This document shows, piece by piece, positions 8,471 through 17,444 of a stretch of 64,000 bases of DNA. The translations under genes and the position numbers were made by a program. The notes below the pieces were generated by a model. That model had not been told where the DNA came from, made no database searches, and was given only the letters and a program-made list of their open reading frames with translations. Source of the stretch: Synergistes jonesii (GTDB taxonomy: Bacteria; Synergistota; Synergistia; Synergistales; Synergistaceae); the NCBI RefSeq assembly GCF_000712295.1, contig NZ_JMKI01000037.1, positions 152,075-216,074 on the forward strand, written 5' to 3'. How positions within the stretch are numbered: position 1 is the first letter of the stretch; the number at the start of each line of letters is the position of its first letter.

Positions 8471-8907
8471 GTGCCATTTGAGTAGTCGTCTGCGCTGACC
8501 GCGGCAGAGGCTTTAAGCCCCGACTCCGACGCCATATTTTTAAGCTTATTTTTTACGCCGGTCGTCATCACGGCCGCGTCACTGTAGCGGGCGAAGATGT
8601 CGCCGTTATTGATATCGATGCCATAGGAGTTCATGCCGGAGATTTTCTGATCAAGGTACTTGTCAAGCACTGTCTTATCAGAGCTTACCGGCCACGCTCT
8701 GTTCTCGGCGTAATACATAAGGCAGGCGGCTTTTATGCCCCTAAGATTCGATACGATCTTCGTAGCCTCGGCCTTGTCTGTCGCCGAGCCGGTCGAGAGC
8801 ATCATCATCCCGGCGAGAATACCGATGATGACGATGACTATGAGAAGCTCCACCAGCGTAAACCCCTTTGCCTTGCAATCTTTTCTGAGCATGTTATGCA
8901 TGAACAT
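8443..8907 (-). CDS. pilA: Type IV major pilin (PilA-like)
   Basis: 154-aa prepilin with a 14-residue positively charged leader, the canonical cleavage site KG|FTLVELLIVIVIIGIL (Phe +1, Glu +5) and the long N-terminal hydrophobic helix that packs the pilus core. The variable C-terminal domain lacks the usual terminal disulfide Cys pair. The ATG at 8907 has GGAGGAGG about 7 bases upstream; a second Met at residue 6 is also possible. A strong ribosome site, an own upstream region of 280 bp and a downstream weak terminator are consistent with high separate expression as the major pilin. It could instead be a GspG-like major pseudopilin, but no GspG-type calcium loop is evident. Confidence 0.85.
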   Translation of the reverse strand: MFMHNMLRKDCKAKGFTLVELLIVIVIIGILAGMMMLSTGSATDKAEATKIVSNLRGIKAACLMYYAENRAWPVSSDKTVLDKYLDQKISGMNSYGIDINNGDIFARYSDAAVMTTGVKNKLKNMASESGLKASAAVSADDYSNGTAVYMPIKK

Positions 8908-9188
8908 CCTCCTCCGTTTTTATCTTTACAAACACTTTGAGACGTCGTTCGCCGCGTGGAGGCGCCCTCTCAGCCGAAGCGAAATCCGCGCTCCTATTCC
9001 CCGAATCTTAAGCTTGGCTTTCTAAGGATGCGACCAATCATTCGCTGTAAAAAAGCTTTATTTATCCTTATCTATTCTCTAATATAAAAATCTCAGTGCA
9101 AAATCCGTCTTCTCTCAGCACAAAGATTATAATACCTTTTCCTAAAAAAAAGAAAATAATTATGCAAAATAAAAAAATCTGTTATTTT
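8908..9188 (-). promoter_or_regulatory. pilA upstream region with candidate -10 element
   Basis: This 281-bp non-coding stretch between pilC and pilA is A/T-rich at its upstream end. A TATAAT-like hexamer occurs in minus-strand GGTATTATAATCTTTG around 9128-9134, giving a long leader of about 210 nt. No convincing -35, sigma-54 site or riboswitch was found. The long leader could carry post-transcriptional control of the pilin. Confidence 0.4.
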
Positions 9189-10430
9189 TTACATAAACGC
9201 GTTTATAGCCGATAGTATCGGCATGAATATAGCCAATGTCATAAACGCGACAATGACACCGACGAAGAGGACCATCACCGGCTCGAGTATCGAACTCAGA
9301 CGCTTTATCTTTTCAGAGAGTTCGGCGTCGTACCAGTCCGCTATCTTATCGAGCATTTCGTCCGTGCGCCCGGTCTCTTCCCCGACGGCCATCATATGCC
9401 CTATCATCGGGGAGAAGAGCTTCCTTTCGCGGACGAGGGAGTTCATCGTCCTTCCCATGGACGCGCCGTCGCGGAGAAGGAGAAAATCTCTCTTTATCTT
9501 CTCGTTGCCGGCGACCTCCGACGCCATTTCAAGCGCCGCCAGCACCGGCACGCCCGAGCGCAGCAGCGAGCTCATCGTTCTGAACGCACGCGTAAGCGAC
9601 GCTTTGAATATTATGTCGCCGAACAGCGGCATTTTCAGCAGCATCCCGTCTATAGGCAGCTTCATCGACCGCATACCGCGCAGGCGCGAGACTATGAAAA
9701 CTATAAGAATAACTGCCAGCGGGATCGCGTACCACATAGACGACATCCAGCGCCCTATCGCGAACGTCGCCTTCGTGAGGAAAGGCATCTCGACGTTAAG
9801 ATTGGCGAACGCTCTTTCGAACTGCGGGATGACGACGACGACCATCACACCGAGGACGAGTATCGCTATGCCCATGACGACGGCCGGATATGTCATCGCG
9901 GAAATTATTTTTCTGCGCAGATTGTTCTGGTCTTCGAAGAATTTAGCTAACTTGCCAAGGCTCTCGTCAAGAGTCCCCGATTCTTCTCCGGAACGCACGA
10001 GGGGTATCGTTATCGAATCAAAGCACTTCGGATACTCCGCCATTGCGGCGCCGAGCGTCGAGCCGGCGGAGACTCTTTCATATACGCCGGAGAGTATAGC
10101 GCAAAAGCGCTTATTCTGCGTCTGGCCGGCGAGCGCGGCTAAAGCGCCGGGCACGGAGATGCCGGCCTCTATCATAGTGGCGAGCTGACGGAAAAAGACG
10201 AGCTTGTCCTGCAGCTCTACGCGCGGCGAAAGGGCAAGAAAGCGCAGGCGACGGACGCCGTCCAGCTTGTCGTCAGGCGCCGAAAGCGAGACTCCCTCGC
10301 TCCTCGCAATTTTCAGCGGTACGAAACCGCGGCCCTTCAGCCACTTGACTATATCGCTTTCATTTTCGCCGCTGTGAGTGCCGCTGACTTGTTTACCGCC
10401 CTTCTCCTTCGCTTCATAGTAAAACTCCAT
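9189..10430 (-). CDS. pilC: Type IV pilus inner-membrane platform protein PilC (GspF family)
   Basis: 413-aa polytopic inner-membrane protein with two tandem T2SF domains. Each carries the family pattern (FFRQLATMIEAGISVPGAL near residues 80-98, and FRTMSSLLRSGVPVLAALE near 285). The membrane helices follow at about 180-205, 225-245 and at the C terminus. It anchors the motor ATPase and the PilMNO ring. It is the promoter-proximal gene of the pilus locus, with a leader containing a short ORF and a palindrome. Confidence 0.93.
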   Translation of the reverse strand: MEFYYEAKEKGGKQVSGTHSGENESDIVKWLKGRGFVPLKIARSEGVSLSAPDDKLDGVRRLRFLALSPRVELQDKLVFFRQLATMIEAGISVPGALAALAGQTQNKRFCAILSGVYERVSAGSTLGAAMAEYPKCFDSITIPLVRSGEESGTLDESLGKLAKFFEDQNNLRRKIISAMTYPAVVMGIAILVLGVMVVVVIPQFERAFANLNVEMPFLTKATFAIGRWMSSMWYAIPLAVILIVFIVSRLRGMRSMKLPIDGMLLKMPLFGDIIFKASLTRAFRTMSSLLRSGVPVLAALEMASEVAGNEKIKRDFLLLRDGASMGRTMNSLVRERKLFSPMIGHMMAVGEETGRTDEMLDKIADWYDAELSEKIKRLSSILEPVMVLFVGVIVAFMTLAIFMPILSAINAFM

Positions 10431-10463
10431 AACGCCCTCCGCCCGGGTTCTCGTACAGCCAAT

Positions 10464-10479
10464 TAATTATCGATAATTA
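10464..10479. repeat. 16-bp perfect palindrome in the pilC leader
   Basis: TAATTATCGATAATTA is perfectly self-complementary and lies between the short leader ORF and the pilC start. It could be an operator for a dimeric regulator; nothing in the window identifies the protein. Confidence 0.4.
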
Positions 10480-10484
10480 TTGAA

Positions 10485-10520
10485 TTAAAAGAAGAAAAGG
10501 TCAATGATGATTTTCGTCAT
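10485..10520 (-). CDS. Possible 11-codon leader peptide upstream of pilC
   Basis: Minus-strand ATG at 10520 preceded by AAGAGGTGA encodes MTKIIIDLFFF and stops. It lies downstream of a TATAAT (about 10541-10546) and 54 bp before pilC. The Ile and Phe runs recall attenuation leader peptides, but no clear competing terminator hairpin follows; the following A/T palindrome is the only structure. The role is speculative. Confidence 0.3.
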   Translation of the reverse strand: MTKIIIDLFFF

Positions 10521-10540
10521 AATCACCTCTTGTTTACAAT

Positions 10541-10546
10541 TATTAT
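10541..10546 (-). promoter_or_regulatory. Candidate -10 element of the pilC promoter
   Basis: The minus strand reads TGTAAGGTATAATAATTG, a good TATAAT. The -35 region is poor (ATATTT at 17-bp spacing, or TTGCAA at a short 13-bp spacing). It lies just downstream of the group II intron's 3' end, so the intron may have separated the pilus promoter from older upstream sequence. Confidence 0.45.
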
Positions 10547-10582
10547 ACCTTACAAACAACTTGCAAATATTTTTTCAGGGGA

Positions 10583-11490
10583 ATAGGGTAGAGCGAGGGC
10601 GATATCCCTCAGCCCTCCCGTTGCACCGTACGTACGGTTCTCGTATACGGCGCTACATCAATGTAGAATCAAGTATTGACTCAGATAATACGCCAAAGGA
10701 TCGACCGGTCCCGGTCGGTCTTTTGTTTTCCACCCCAGTATTTTGGGGTTCAGTGCATAATTCACCATGTGCATTCCGCATCGTCTGTACCATCCAAGTC
10801 TACTGTACTCGACTTGTATTTGCCTTCACGTATCTGAGCTTTTATCTCTTCTTTGTGCAAGGCGAAGTATGCGTCAAGTTCATCCGCCTTCATCACGTCG
10901 ATGCCGGCTGCACCTTTGTTTCGCTTGACTGCCTTTATTGCCTCGTCAATATTCCTGTCCTGTAATATCCATTCGATTAATTCCACTTGTTGCTCCTCTG
11001 TCTGTTCGTAAAGCTATCGAAAATCGTCCCCTCTGCCTTTTGCCTTCGCAGACCTACGTTTCTGCTTTCAGGGCATATCCTTGATTTCGGATTATTCCGA
11101 CCTTGCTTGCAGTGATTTGCAATACATTGACATTAGGCCCTTCCCGTCTGGTGCTGTCGGTACTATGCTCTCAGCTGACTCCATCCGCAGGCCTTTTCCG
11201 CACGCTTCTCTGCGCCGGATGGATCTCCCGGGGTAAGACACAGTTCTTTCACCACACAACCTCCGGATTTACTGCTTCGGTATTATGTTTGCCTTTTGGG
11301 CTTAGGTTTGTCAGGCAACCTCACCCTCCGTTTAGCCTTGTATCCGGTTTCTGTTCGTAGGCTCAATGGCTTTGCTACACCGCTTCCTTCACTTGGACAT
11401 TGCTGCCTTCTGCTTGCGCTTCGCTACGCTTGGCGGTAAATAACCGCGACTGGACTTTCACCAGTTAGAGCTGTGCCATGCCCGGCACAC
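10583..11490 (-). mobile_element. Degenerate group II intron, class C (IIC)-like
   Basis: About 908 nt on the minus strand. The 5' end reads GTGTGCCGGGCATGGCACAG and is followed by CTGGTGAAAGTCCAG, matching the 5' domain-I pattern of group IIC introns. Near the other end the minus strand carries the domain V signature CGTACGTACGGT (10623-10635 region), followed by a domain VI-type hairpin (GAGGGCTGAGGGATATCGCCCTC) and a CTACCCTAT end. The intron-encoded reverse transcriptase survives only as about 55 N-terminal codons, and the gap to domain V is too short for the RT domains, so an internal deletion has occurred. It lies 8 nt beyond the stem of the groEL terminator, which is the kind of target IIC introns use. 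The 3' boundary is uncertain by a few bases. Confidence 0.8.
10762..10986 (-). pseudogene. Truncated group II intron reverse transcriptase/maturase (N-terminal remnant)
   Basis: The GTG at 10986 (GGAGCAACAA upstream) opens a frame of 74 codons. The first 55 or so (ILQDRNIDEAIKAVKRNKGA, then AGID) match the N terminus of LtrA-type intron-encoded proteins. The sequence then runs off into unrelated residues and a stop. All catalytic RT motifs (YxDD), the maturase domain and any endonuclease are missing. It is inside the intron RNA, between domain I and domain V, as expected for an ORF placed in domain IV. Confidence 0.75.
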
Positions 11491-11494
11491 CAGC

Positions 11495-11521
11495 AAAAAG
11501 CCGGAGAGCGCATCTCCGGCT
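11495..11521 (-). terminator. Rho-independent terminator of groESL
   Basis: On the minus strand a 9-bp stem AGCCGGAGA / TCTCCGGCT with a 5-nt loop (11499-11521) is followed by TTTT. It ends the groESL transcript 35 bp after groEL and directly abuts the group II intron insertion point at 11490/11491. Confidence 0.9.
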
Positions 11522-11555
11522 TTCGTATTTCCTTATGTTATGCAGGCGCTCGGAC

Positions 11556-13229
<1,674 letters not shown>

Positions 13230-13239
13230 CTATCGGCCG

Positions 13240-13530
13240 TTACTTCTCTACTACCGCAAGCACGTCTCTCTCGCCGATGACGAGGTAGGTCTCTTCTTCG
13301 ACCTTGACTTCCGTGCCGGAATATTTGCTGTAGATGACTCTGTCGCCGACCTTGACTTCCATCGGCTGGCGCGAACCGTTGTCAAGTACTCTGCCCGTGC
13401 CTACCGCGACTACTTCGCCTTCGACCGGCTTCTCCTTAACCGTATCGGGGAGCACGAGCCCGCCCTTCGTCATTTCTTCCTTTTCCGCTGCTTTCACTAC
13501 GATTCTGTCTCCAAGCGGTTTAAGTTTCAT
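13240..13530 (-). CDS. groES: Co-chaperonin GroES (Hsp10)
   Basis: 96-aa lid of the GroEL cage. It starts [13 protein letters not shown], includes the mobile-loop region [15 protein letters not shown] and the roof segment ([14 protein letters not shown]), and is of normal family length. It is the first gene of the CIRCE-controlled groESL operon, with AGGAGGG about 7 bases before the ATG at 13530. Confidence 0.98.
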   Translation of the reverse strand: MKLKPLGDRIVVKAAEKEEMTKGGLVLPDTVKEKPVEGEVVAVGTGRVLDNGSRQPMEVKVGDRVIYSKYSGTEVKVEEETYLVIGERDVLAVVEK

Positions 13531-13568
13531 TAAAAAATCCCTCCTGTGATGTTTTTAACCTTCTTGTG

Positions 13569-13595
13569 TTAGCACTCACCTGCATCGAGTGCTAA
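13569..13595. promoter_or_regulatory. CIRCE operator (HrcA binding site)
   Basis: A perfect TTAGCACTC-N9-GAGTGCTAA inverted repeat lies between the groES promoter and start codon. It is the binding site of the heat-shock repressor HrcA, whose gene is not in this window. Confidence 0.97.
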
Positions 13596-13612
13596 CCTTC
13601 TTAACGACTGTG

Positions 13613-13641
13613 ATTTTAGTCTGTGACATAGCTTTTATCAA
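13613..13641 (-). promoter_or_regulatory. Sigma-70-type promoter of groESL
   Basis: The minus strand has TTGATA (13636-13641), a 17-bp spacer and TAAAAT (13613-13618). The predicted start falls a few bases upstream of the CIRCE element, the usual arrangement for HrcA repression. Confidence 0.85.
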
Positions 13642-13843
13642 ACATGGACAGATACAAATATTTTTTATTTTTGGCTGTTTCTTTTTGTTTTCTCGTTTTT
13701 TCGCGGATTTTCATAAAAGTGTTTGACGTTAATAAATCTTTCGCCGGCAAACGGGCTCGCCGCGATTTCTCGCGGCAGAGCGCAGCATAGAGGGAAGCCG
13801 CGCGCGTGATGGAAAAATCTGCACGGCGGGGCGGCAACAAAAT

Positions 13844-13884
13844 AAAAAAACGCCGCGGCGACGAATTTTTTCGCCGCGCGGCGG
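13844..13884 (-). terminator. Rho-independent terminator of the pyr-lpt-murJ-tsaD run
   Basis: GC-rich inverted repeat (CGCCGCGGCGA against TCGCCGCGCGGCG, A/T loop) followed on the minus strand by TTTTTTATTTTG, 30 bp after tsaD. The rest of the 13.6-13.9 kb stretch shows no gene I can support. Confidence 0.85.
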
Positions 13885-13913
13885 TCTGCGCTTCGATATT
13901 TTTTATGAGCCTT

Positions 13914-14936
13914 TCACCATATGCTCCACGAGGGGTTCGGCGTCAGCCGCAGATCAGAGAGGTTTCCGCGCATATATGAATTATATCCGGCCGCGGCGAT
14001 CATCACGGCGTTGTCCGTGCACATCTTGCGCGGAGGCAGGAAGAGCTCGATGCTTTTTTCCGCCGAATATTTTTCAAGCGCCGCGCGCAGCGCCGAGTTC
14101 GCCGCGACCCCTCCGGAAACAGTGAGCCGCTTGACGCCGGTCGTCTTAACCGCGAGCGTGATTTTTTTCAAAAGGCTTTCGACGACTGCGCGCTGAAACG
14201 ACGCGCATATGTCCGCGACGGGCGGCGCGCCGCGTTCGGATTCTTTTTCTATAAGCGTCATCGCCGCGGTCTTAAGACCGCTGAAGCTGAATTCTATTTC
14301 GCGAGTGGAGGCGAGGGGAACGGGGAGATCGAAGGCGTACGCATCCCCCGACGCCGCCAGCCTGTCGATGACCGGGCCGCCGGGGTAGCCGAGCCCAAGG
14401 ACCTTCGATATCTTATCGTAGGCTTCGCCGGCCGCGTCGTCGCGGGTCGTGCCGAGGAGCTCGTAATCGCCGAATGCACGCGCAAGGACGACTTCGGTAT
14501 GGCCGCCCGAGACGATCAGCGAGATGAACGGCGGCACGAGCTCTTCAGAGGCGGCGTTCGCAAAGATATGCCCCTCGAGATGGTTGACGCCGAGCAGCGG
14601 CACGCCCCACCCCTGCGAGAGCGCCTTCGCGGTCATCACGCCGACCATCAGCGAACCGATGAGCCCGGGGCCGGCGGTGACGGCGATAAGGCCGAGCTCT
14701 TCGCGCGGATTTTTTACACCGGCCTGCGCGAGAGCGCTTTCCAGCAGAGGCAGCATCGCTTCCTGGTGCATGCGCGACGCGAGCTCCGGCACCACCCCGC
14801 CGTATGCGCTGTGGGAATCGATCTGGCTCGATATGCTGTCGGCTAGGACCTTCCGCGCGCCGCCGAGGAGGGCGACCGCAGTATCGTCGCAGCTCGTCTC
14901 TATCGCGAGCGTGATGAATTTTTCTTCTTCCGGCAT
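13914..14936 (-). CDS. tsaD: tRNA threonylcarbamoyladenosine (t6A37) transferase TsaD
   Basis: 340-aa ASKHA-fold enzyme that transfers threonylcarbamoyl from TC-AMP to A37 of ANN-decoding tRNAs, together with TsaB and TsaE. The start at 14936 gives MPEEEKFITLAIETSCDDTA, the conserved N-terminal motif, and an ATGA overlap with the zinc-ribbon gene; the longer upstream frame is not family-like. The metal ligands appear as NHLEGH, and the nucleotide-binding motifs SGGHTEVVLA and VSGGVAANSALR are present. It is the last gene before the terminator. TsaB and TsaE are not in the window. Confidence 0.96.
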   Translation of the reverse strand: MPEEEKFITLAIETSCDDTAVALLGGARKVLADSISSQIDSHSAYGGVVPELASRMHQEAMLPLLESALAQAGVKNPREELGLIAVTAGPGLIGSLMVGVMTAKALSQGWGVPLLGVNHLEGHIFANAASEELVPPFISLIVSGGHTEVVLARAFGDYELLGTTRDDAAGEAYDKISKVLGLGYPGGPVIDRLAASGDAYAFDLPVPLASTREIEFSFSGLKTAAMTLIEKESERGAPPVADICASFQRAVVESLLKKITLAVKTTGVKRLTVSGGVAANSALRAALEKYSAEKSIELFLPPRKMCTDNAVMIAAAGYNSYMRGNLSDLRLTPNPSWSIW

Positions 14937-15133
14937 CAGTGCGAGCAGCCCCCGCAGCCCCCGCAGCTCCCGGTGCAGCAGCTTTTTTTGCCGCGACGCG
15001 CCTCGCCTTCGACGTGTATCAGCACGCGGCAGCGGCACTGCGGGCACTGTTCGGCGAAGCCCCCGCTCGCGAATTCAAGGCCGCATTCGGCGCATCTGTA
15101 AAGATGTTTTTCTTCTACTTCAGGATTTTCCAT
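14936..15133 (-). CDS. Small zinc-ribbon protein (FmdB-like) coupled to tsaD
   Basis: 65-aa protein with CAEC and CPQCRC knuckles (residues about 14-36) forming a zinc ribbon, and a Cys-rich tail (SCCTGSCGGCGGCSH). The ATG at 15133 lies inside the 3' end of the preceding exported-protein gene, and its TGA overlaps the tsaD start as ATGA, arguing for translation and coupling. It resembles FmdB-type putative regulatory zinc ribbons. The terminal CCxxxC-GGCGGC tail is unusual and could bind metal. No function can be assigned. Confidence 0.7.
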   Translation of the reverse strand: MENPEVEEKHLYRCAECGLEFASGGFAEQCPQCRCRVLIHVEGEARRGKKSCCTGSCGGCGGCSH

Positions 15134-15666
15134 ATCTCGCTGTAATCTCCGTAGCCTATTTTTATTTCTTTGCCGGCCTTGAGCCCAGAGGCGGGAATCG
15201 CAAACGCGAAGTACCCCTCGCTCTTCGACGGCTGAGGGCCGAAGGGGTTCGTCATGCTCGGCGACAGTATGTCCTCTTTCCGAAGGCGATGCTCTCCGAC
15301 GAATACTTTCGTATAGTCGAAGTCCCACGGCTTATAAACGTCGACGTGCGCGATAAAGAGCTTTTTTTTGCGTATCGGGTCGGTCCCGTAATAGCGCCCC
15401 ATTTCAAAGACCCACTGGGGAAGCGACACGTCGGAGGCTATCGCCTTCGACATCGCTTCGTCTACGTATATGATCTGTATCGCGCCGCGCGCGCCGAGAA
15501 TCATCTCTCCGAGGCGTTCTCCCTCGACCCATATGTCGGTTTGCCTTTCGTCTATCAGCTCCGACGCCGGCCGGGCGGTTTCAACCCTTTCGCGCGCCGC
15601 AAAAGCGCAGGAGGCGGCAAGAAGCGCCGCGGCCAAAGCTATGAGCATGCAGATCGTTTTTTTCAT
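15115..15666 (-). CDS. Exported protein of unknown function
   Basis: 183-aa protein with a clear signal peptide (MKKTICMLIALAAALLAAS, then CAFA). Cleavage could be after AFA (signal peptidase I); a lipobox reading (AASC) is weak because the -3 residue is Ala. The mature part has a periplasmic-looking domain with FIAHVDVYKPWDFDY and a C-terminal YFAFAIPASGLKAGKEI. I do not recognise the family. It lies between murJ and the zinc-ribbon gene and overlaps the latter by 19 bp. Confidence 0.7.
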   Translation of the reverse strand: MKKTICMLIALAAALLAASCAFAARERVETARPASELIDERQTDIWVEGERLGEMILGARGAIQIIYVDEAMSKAIASDVSLPQWVFEMGRYYGTDPIRKKKLFIAHVDVYKPWDFDYTKVFVGEHRLRKEDILSPSMTNPFGPQPSKSEGYFAFAIPASGLKAGKEIKIGYGDYSEIWKILK

Positions 15667-15749
15667 TTTAGATATCTCCTTCGAATCGCCCGTTTAAACG
15701 CGGAAAATATTTCCCCGCTTCAAAAAATATCTTATCACAACGGCGTATT

Positions 15750-17444
15750 TTAGGAGCGTTTTTTGGCTACCGCGCCCTTTATCCACTTCCATTCGGGGCA
15801 GCGCGCCAGCACAGTCGAAGCCGCGTAGACGGAGGCGCCGCCTCCCGCCGCAGCAAACAGCCACAGGAGGCGCAGCGCGACGCCGGAGCTTTTAGGATAG
15901 GGCGCGAAAAACTTCAGCGCGAACAGGAATGCCGCAAGCAGCAGCAGCGGCGGCACGAGGCGAAAGAGCCATTTTACTTCCAGTATAGAGAGCTTTTCCC
16001 CTATGCTGCGCGAGAGCAGCCGCGCCGCGAATATCGCGGCCGAAGTGAAGGCAGCTGCGGAGGCCGCGGCAAGACCGGCGTAGCCGAAGCTCCGCATCAG
16101 CAGCACGCTCGCGCCGAGGTTGACGCAGACCGTTACGCCCGTTACCATCACGGCGGCGCGCGGCATGCGCCTTGCGTAGATCGCGCGCATTATTATCGTA
16201 TTGCTCGCCATGCCGGGGAGCCCGAGCGCGTAGAGCGAAAGCGCGGTGGAAGTAGCCTTCCACGCCCATTCGGAGAAGGCGCCGCGGTAAAAGAGTATGT
16301 GCACGACCTCGCCGGAAACGGCGGCGAGCCCGACGGCGACGGGCAGGATGACGAAAAGGTTGAAGCGTATCGCGTCGCGCGCGAAATCGCGGAATTCGGC
16401 GGTCTTATTCGGGTCCTGCCGCGAAAGCATCGGAAGCACAGCCTGCGATATCGTTATCACAAAAAGTCCGAGAGGCAGCTGAAGCACGCGGTCCGCATAT
16501 GTGAGCACGGAGATGGAGCCGGCCGAAAGGAAAGAGCCGAGCATCCTGCTTATCACAGGGTTGAGCTGATTGAGCGAGAGCCCGGCGGCGTAGGGAAGGA
16601 AGAGCGCCATCATGCTGCGCAGCTGCGCGTCGTTTTTGCGCGGCACGGCCGGGCGCAGCGGCATTTTCAGCTTCGAGCACCAGCAGAGCTGCAGCAGCAT
16701 ATGGAAGAGCCCGCCGATAAGTACTGCGAACGCGAGGTTCCACACCGAAAGATGTTTTCTCGTAGCGACTAGGAAGAGTATATAGGCTAAGTTGCTGACC
16801 GCCGGCGCGACGGCGGGGATGAAGAAGCTGCCCATGCTGTTCAGCACGCCCATCGCCAGCGCGCCGACGGATACGAGTATCAGGAAGGGGAACATCGCGC
16901 GCGAAAGGGCTATCGCGAGCGCGCGCTCCGCAGGAGCGAAGCCGGGCGCCATTATGTCGACGATCGCCGGCGCAAGCAACACTCCGGCCGCTATCACGGC
17001 CGAACAGCCGAGTATCAGGATTGAGAGCGCTTCATTCGAAAGCCTGCGGGCCCTTTCACATCCGTCGGCCGCGAGCGAGCGCGAGAACACCGGCACGAAG
17101 GAGGCCGAGAGCGCGCCCTCGGCGAGGAGCTGGCGCGACAGATTGGCGATCGTATAGGCGACGAAGAAGGCGTCGAGCTGACGAGTCGCCCCGAAGAGCG
17201 CGGCGGTCAGCATTTCGCGGATAAGGCCGAGGATGCGGCTGAGCAAAGTGCCCGCCATCATCCGCATCGCGTGGAAGACCATGCCCGATAACGCATCGGG
17301 ACGCTTGGTCCCTATGGTAGTCTCTTCGCTTCGCGCTTTGCGCGAAGAGGGACCCGCGCAGCCCGATAACGCATCCGGACGCTTGGCCCTTTCCTCTTCG
17401 GTTATTTCCGGCTCGTTCGAGCCGTTCGTCTGGCTTTCTTCCAT
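15750..17444 (-). CDS. murJ: Lipid II flippase MurJ (MviN family) with an unusual N-terminal insertion
   Basis: 564-aa MOP-superfamily membrane protein with about 14 helices that flips lipid II across the inner membrane. The conserved part begins near residue 55 with MRMMAGTLLSRILGLIREML and includes LLAEGALSASFVPVF. Residues about 20-54 are encoded by a repeat-containing insert with two copies of KRPDALSG and have no family counterpart. Translation may really start at an internal Met (residue 55), but the TAATG overlap with lptB supports the upstream start. The flippase lies among LPS-export genes rather than in the dcw cluster. Confidence 0.93.
   Translation of the reverse strand: MEESQTNGSNEPEITEEERAKRPDALSGCAGPSSRKARSEETTIGTKRPDALSGMVFHAMRMMAGTLLSRILGLIREMLTAALFGATRQLDAFFVAYTIANLSRQLLAEGALSASFVPVFSRSLAADGCERARRLSNEALSILILGCSAVIAAGVLLAPAIVDIMAPGFAPAERALAIALSRAMFPFLILVSVGALAMGVLNSMGSFFIPAVAPAVSNLAYILFLVATRKHLSVWNLAFAVLIGGLFHMLLQLCWCSKLKMPLRPAVPRKNDAQLRSMMALFLPYAAGLSLNQLNPVISRMLGSFLSAGSISVLTYADRVLQLPLGLFVITISQAVLPMLSRQDPNKTAEFRDFARDAIRFNLFVILPVAVGLAAVSGEVVHILFYRGAFSEWAWKATSTALSLYALGLPGMASNTIIMRAIYARRMPRAAVMVTGVTVCVNLGASVLLMRSFGYAGLAAASAAAFTSAAIFAARLLSRSIGEKLSILEVKWLFRLVPPLLLLAAFLFALKFFAPYPKSSGVALRLLWLFAAAGGGASVYAASTVLARCPEWKWIKGAVAKKRS
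17283..17386. repeat. Pair of REP-like palindromic repeats within murJ
   Basis: Two 26-bp copies with one mismatch (17283-17308 and 17361-17386) lie 52 bp apart in direct orientation. On the minus strand each contains GATGCGTTATCGGG preceded by CC or GG; copy one forms the hairpin CCCGAT-GCGTT-ATCGGG. The intervening segment holds another hairpin (CTTCGCGC-TTT-GCGCGAAG, 17329-17347). The composite is in frame in murJ. The GATGCG...TTATC core recalls REP/BIME elements, but no other copy was seen in this window. Confidence 0.75.

Noticed and set aside
10504..10965. 153-codon plus-strand frame over the group II intron
   Set aside because: It is antisense to the intron RNA and the truncated RT; no gene-like features.
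13616..13840. 74-codon minus-strand frame upstream of groES
   Set aside because: It covers the groES promoter, and its Lys/Arg-rich sequence shows no conservation-like features.
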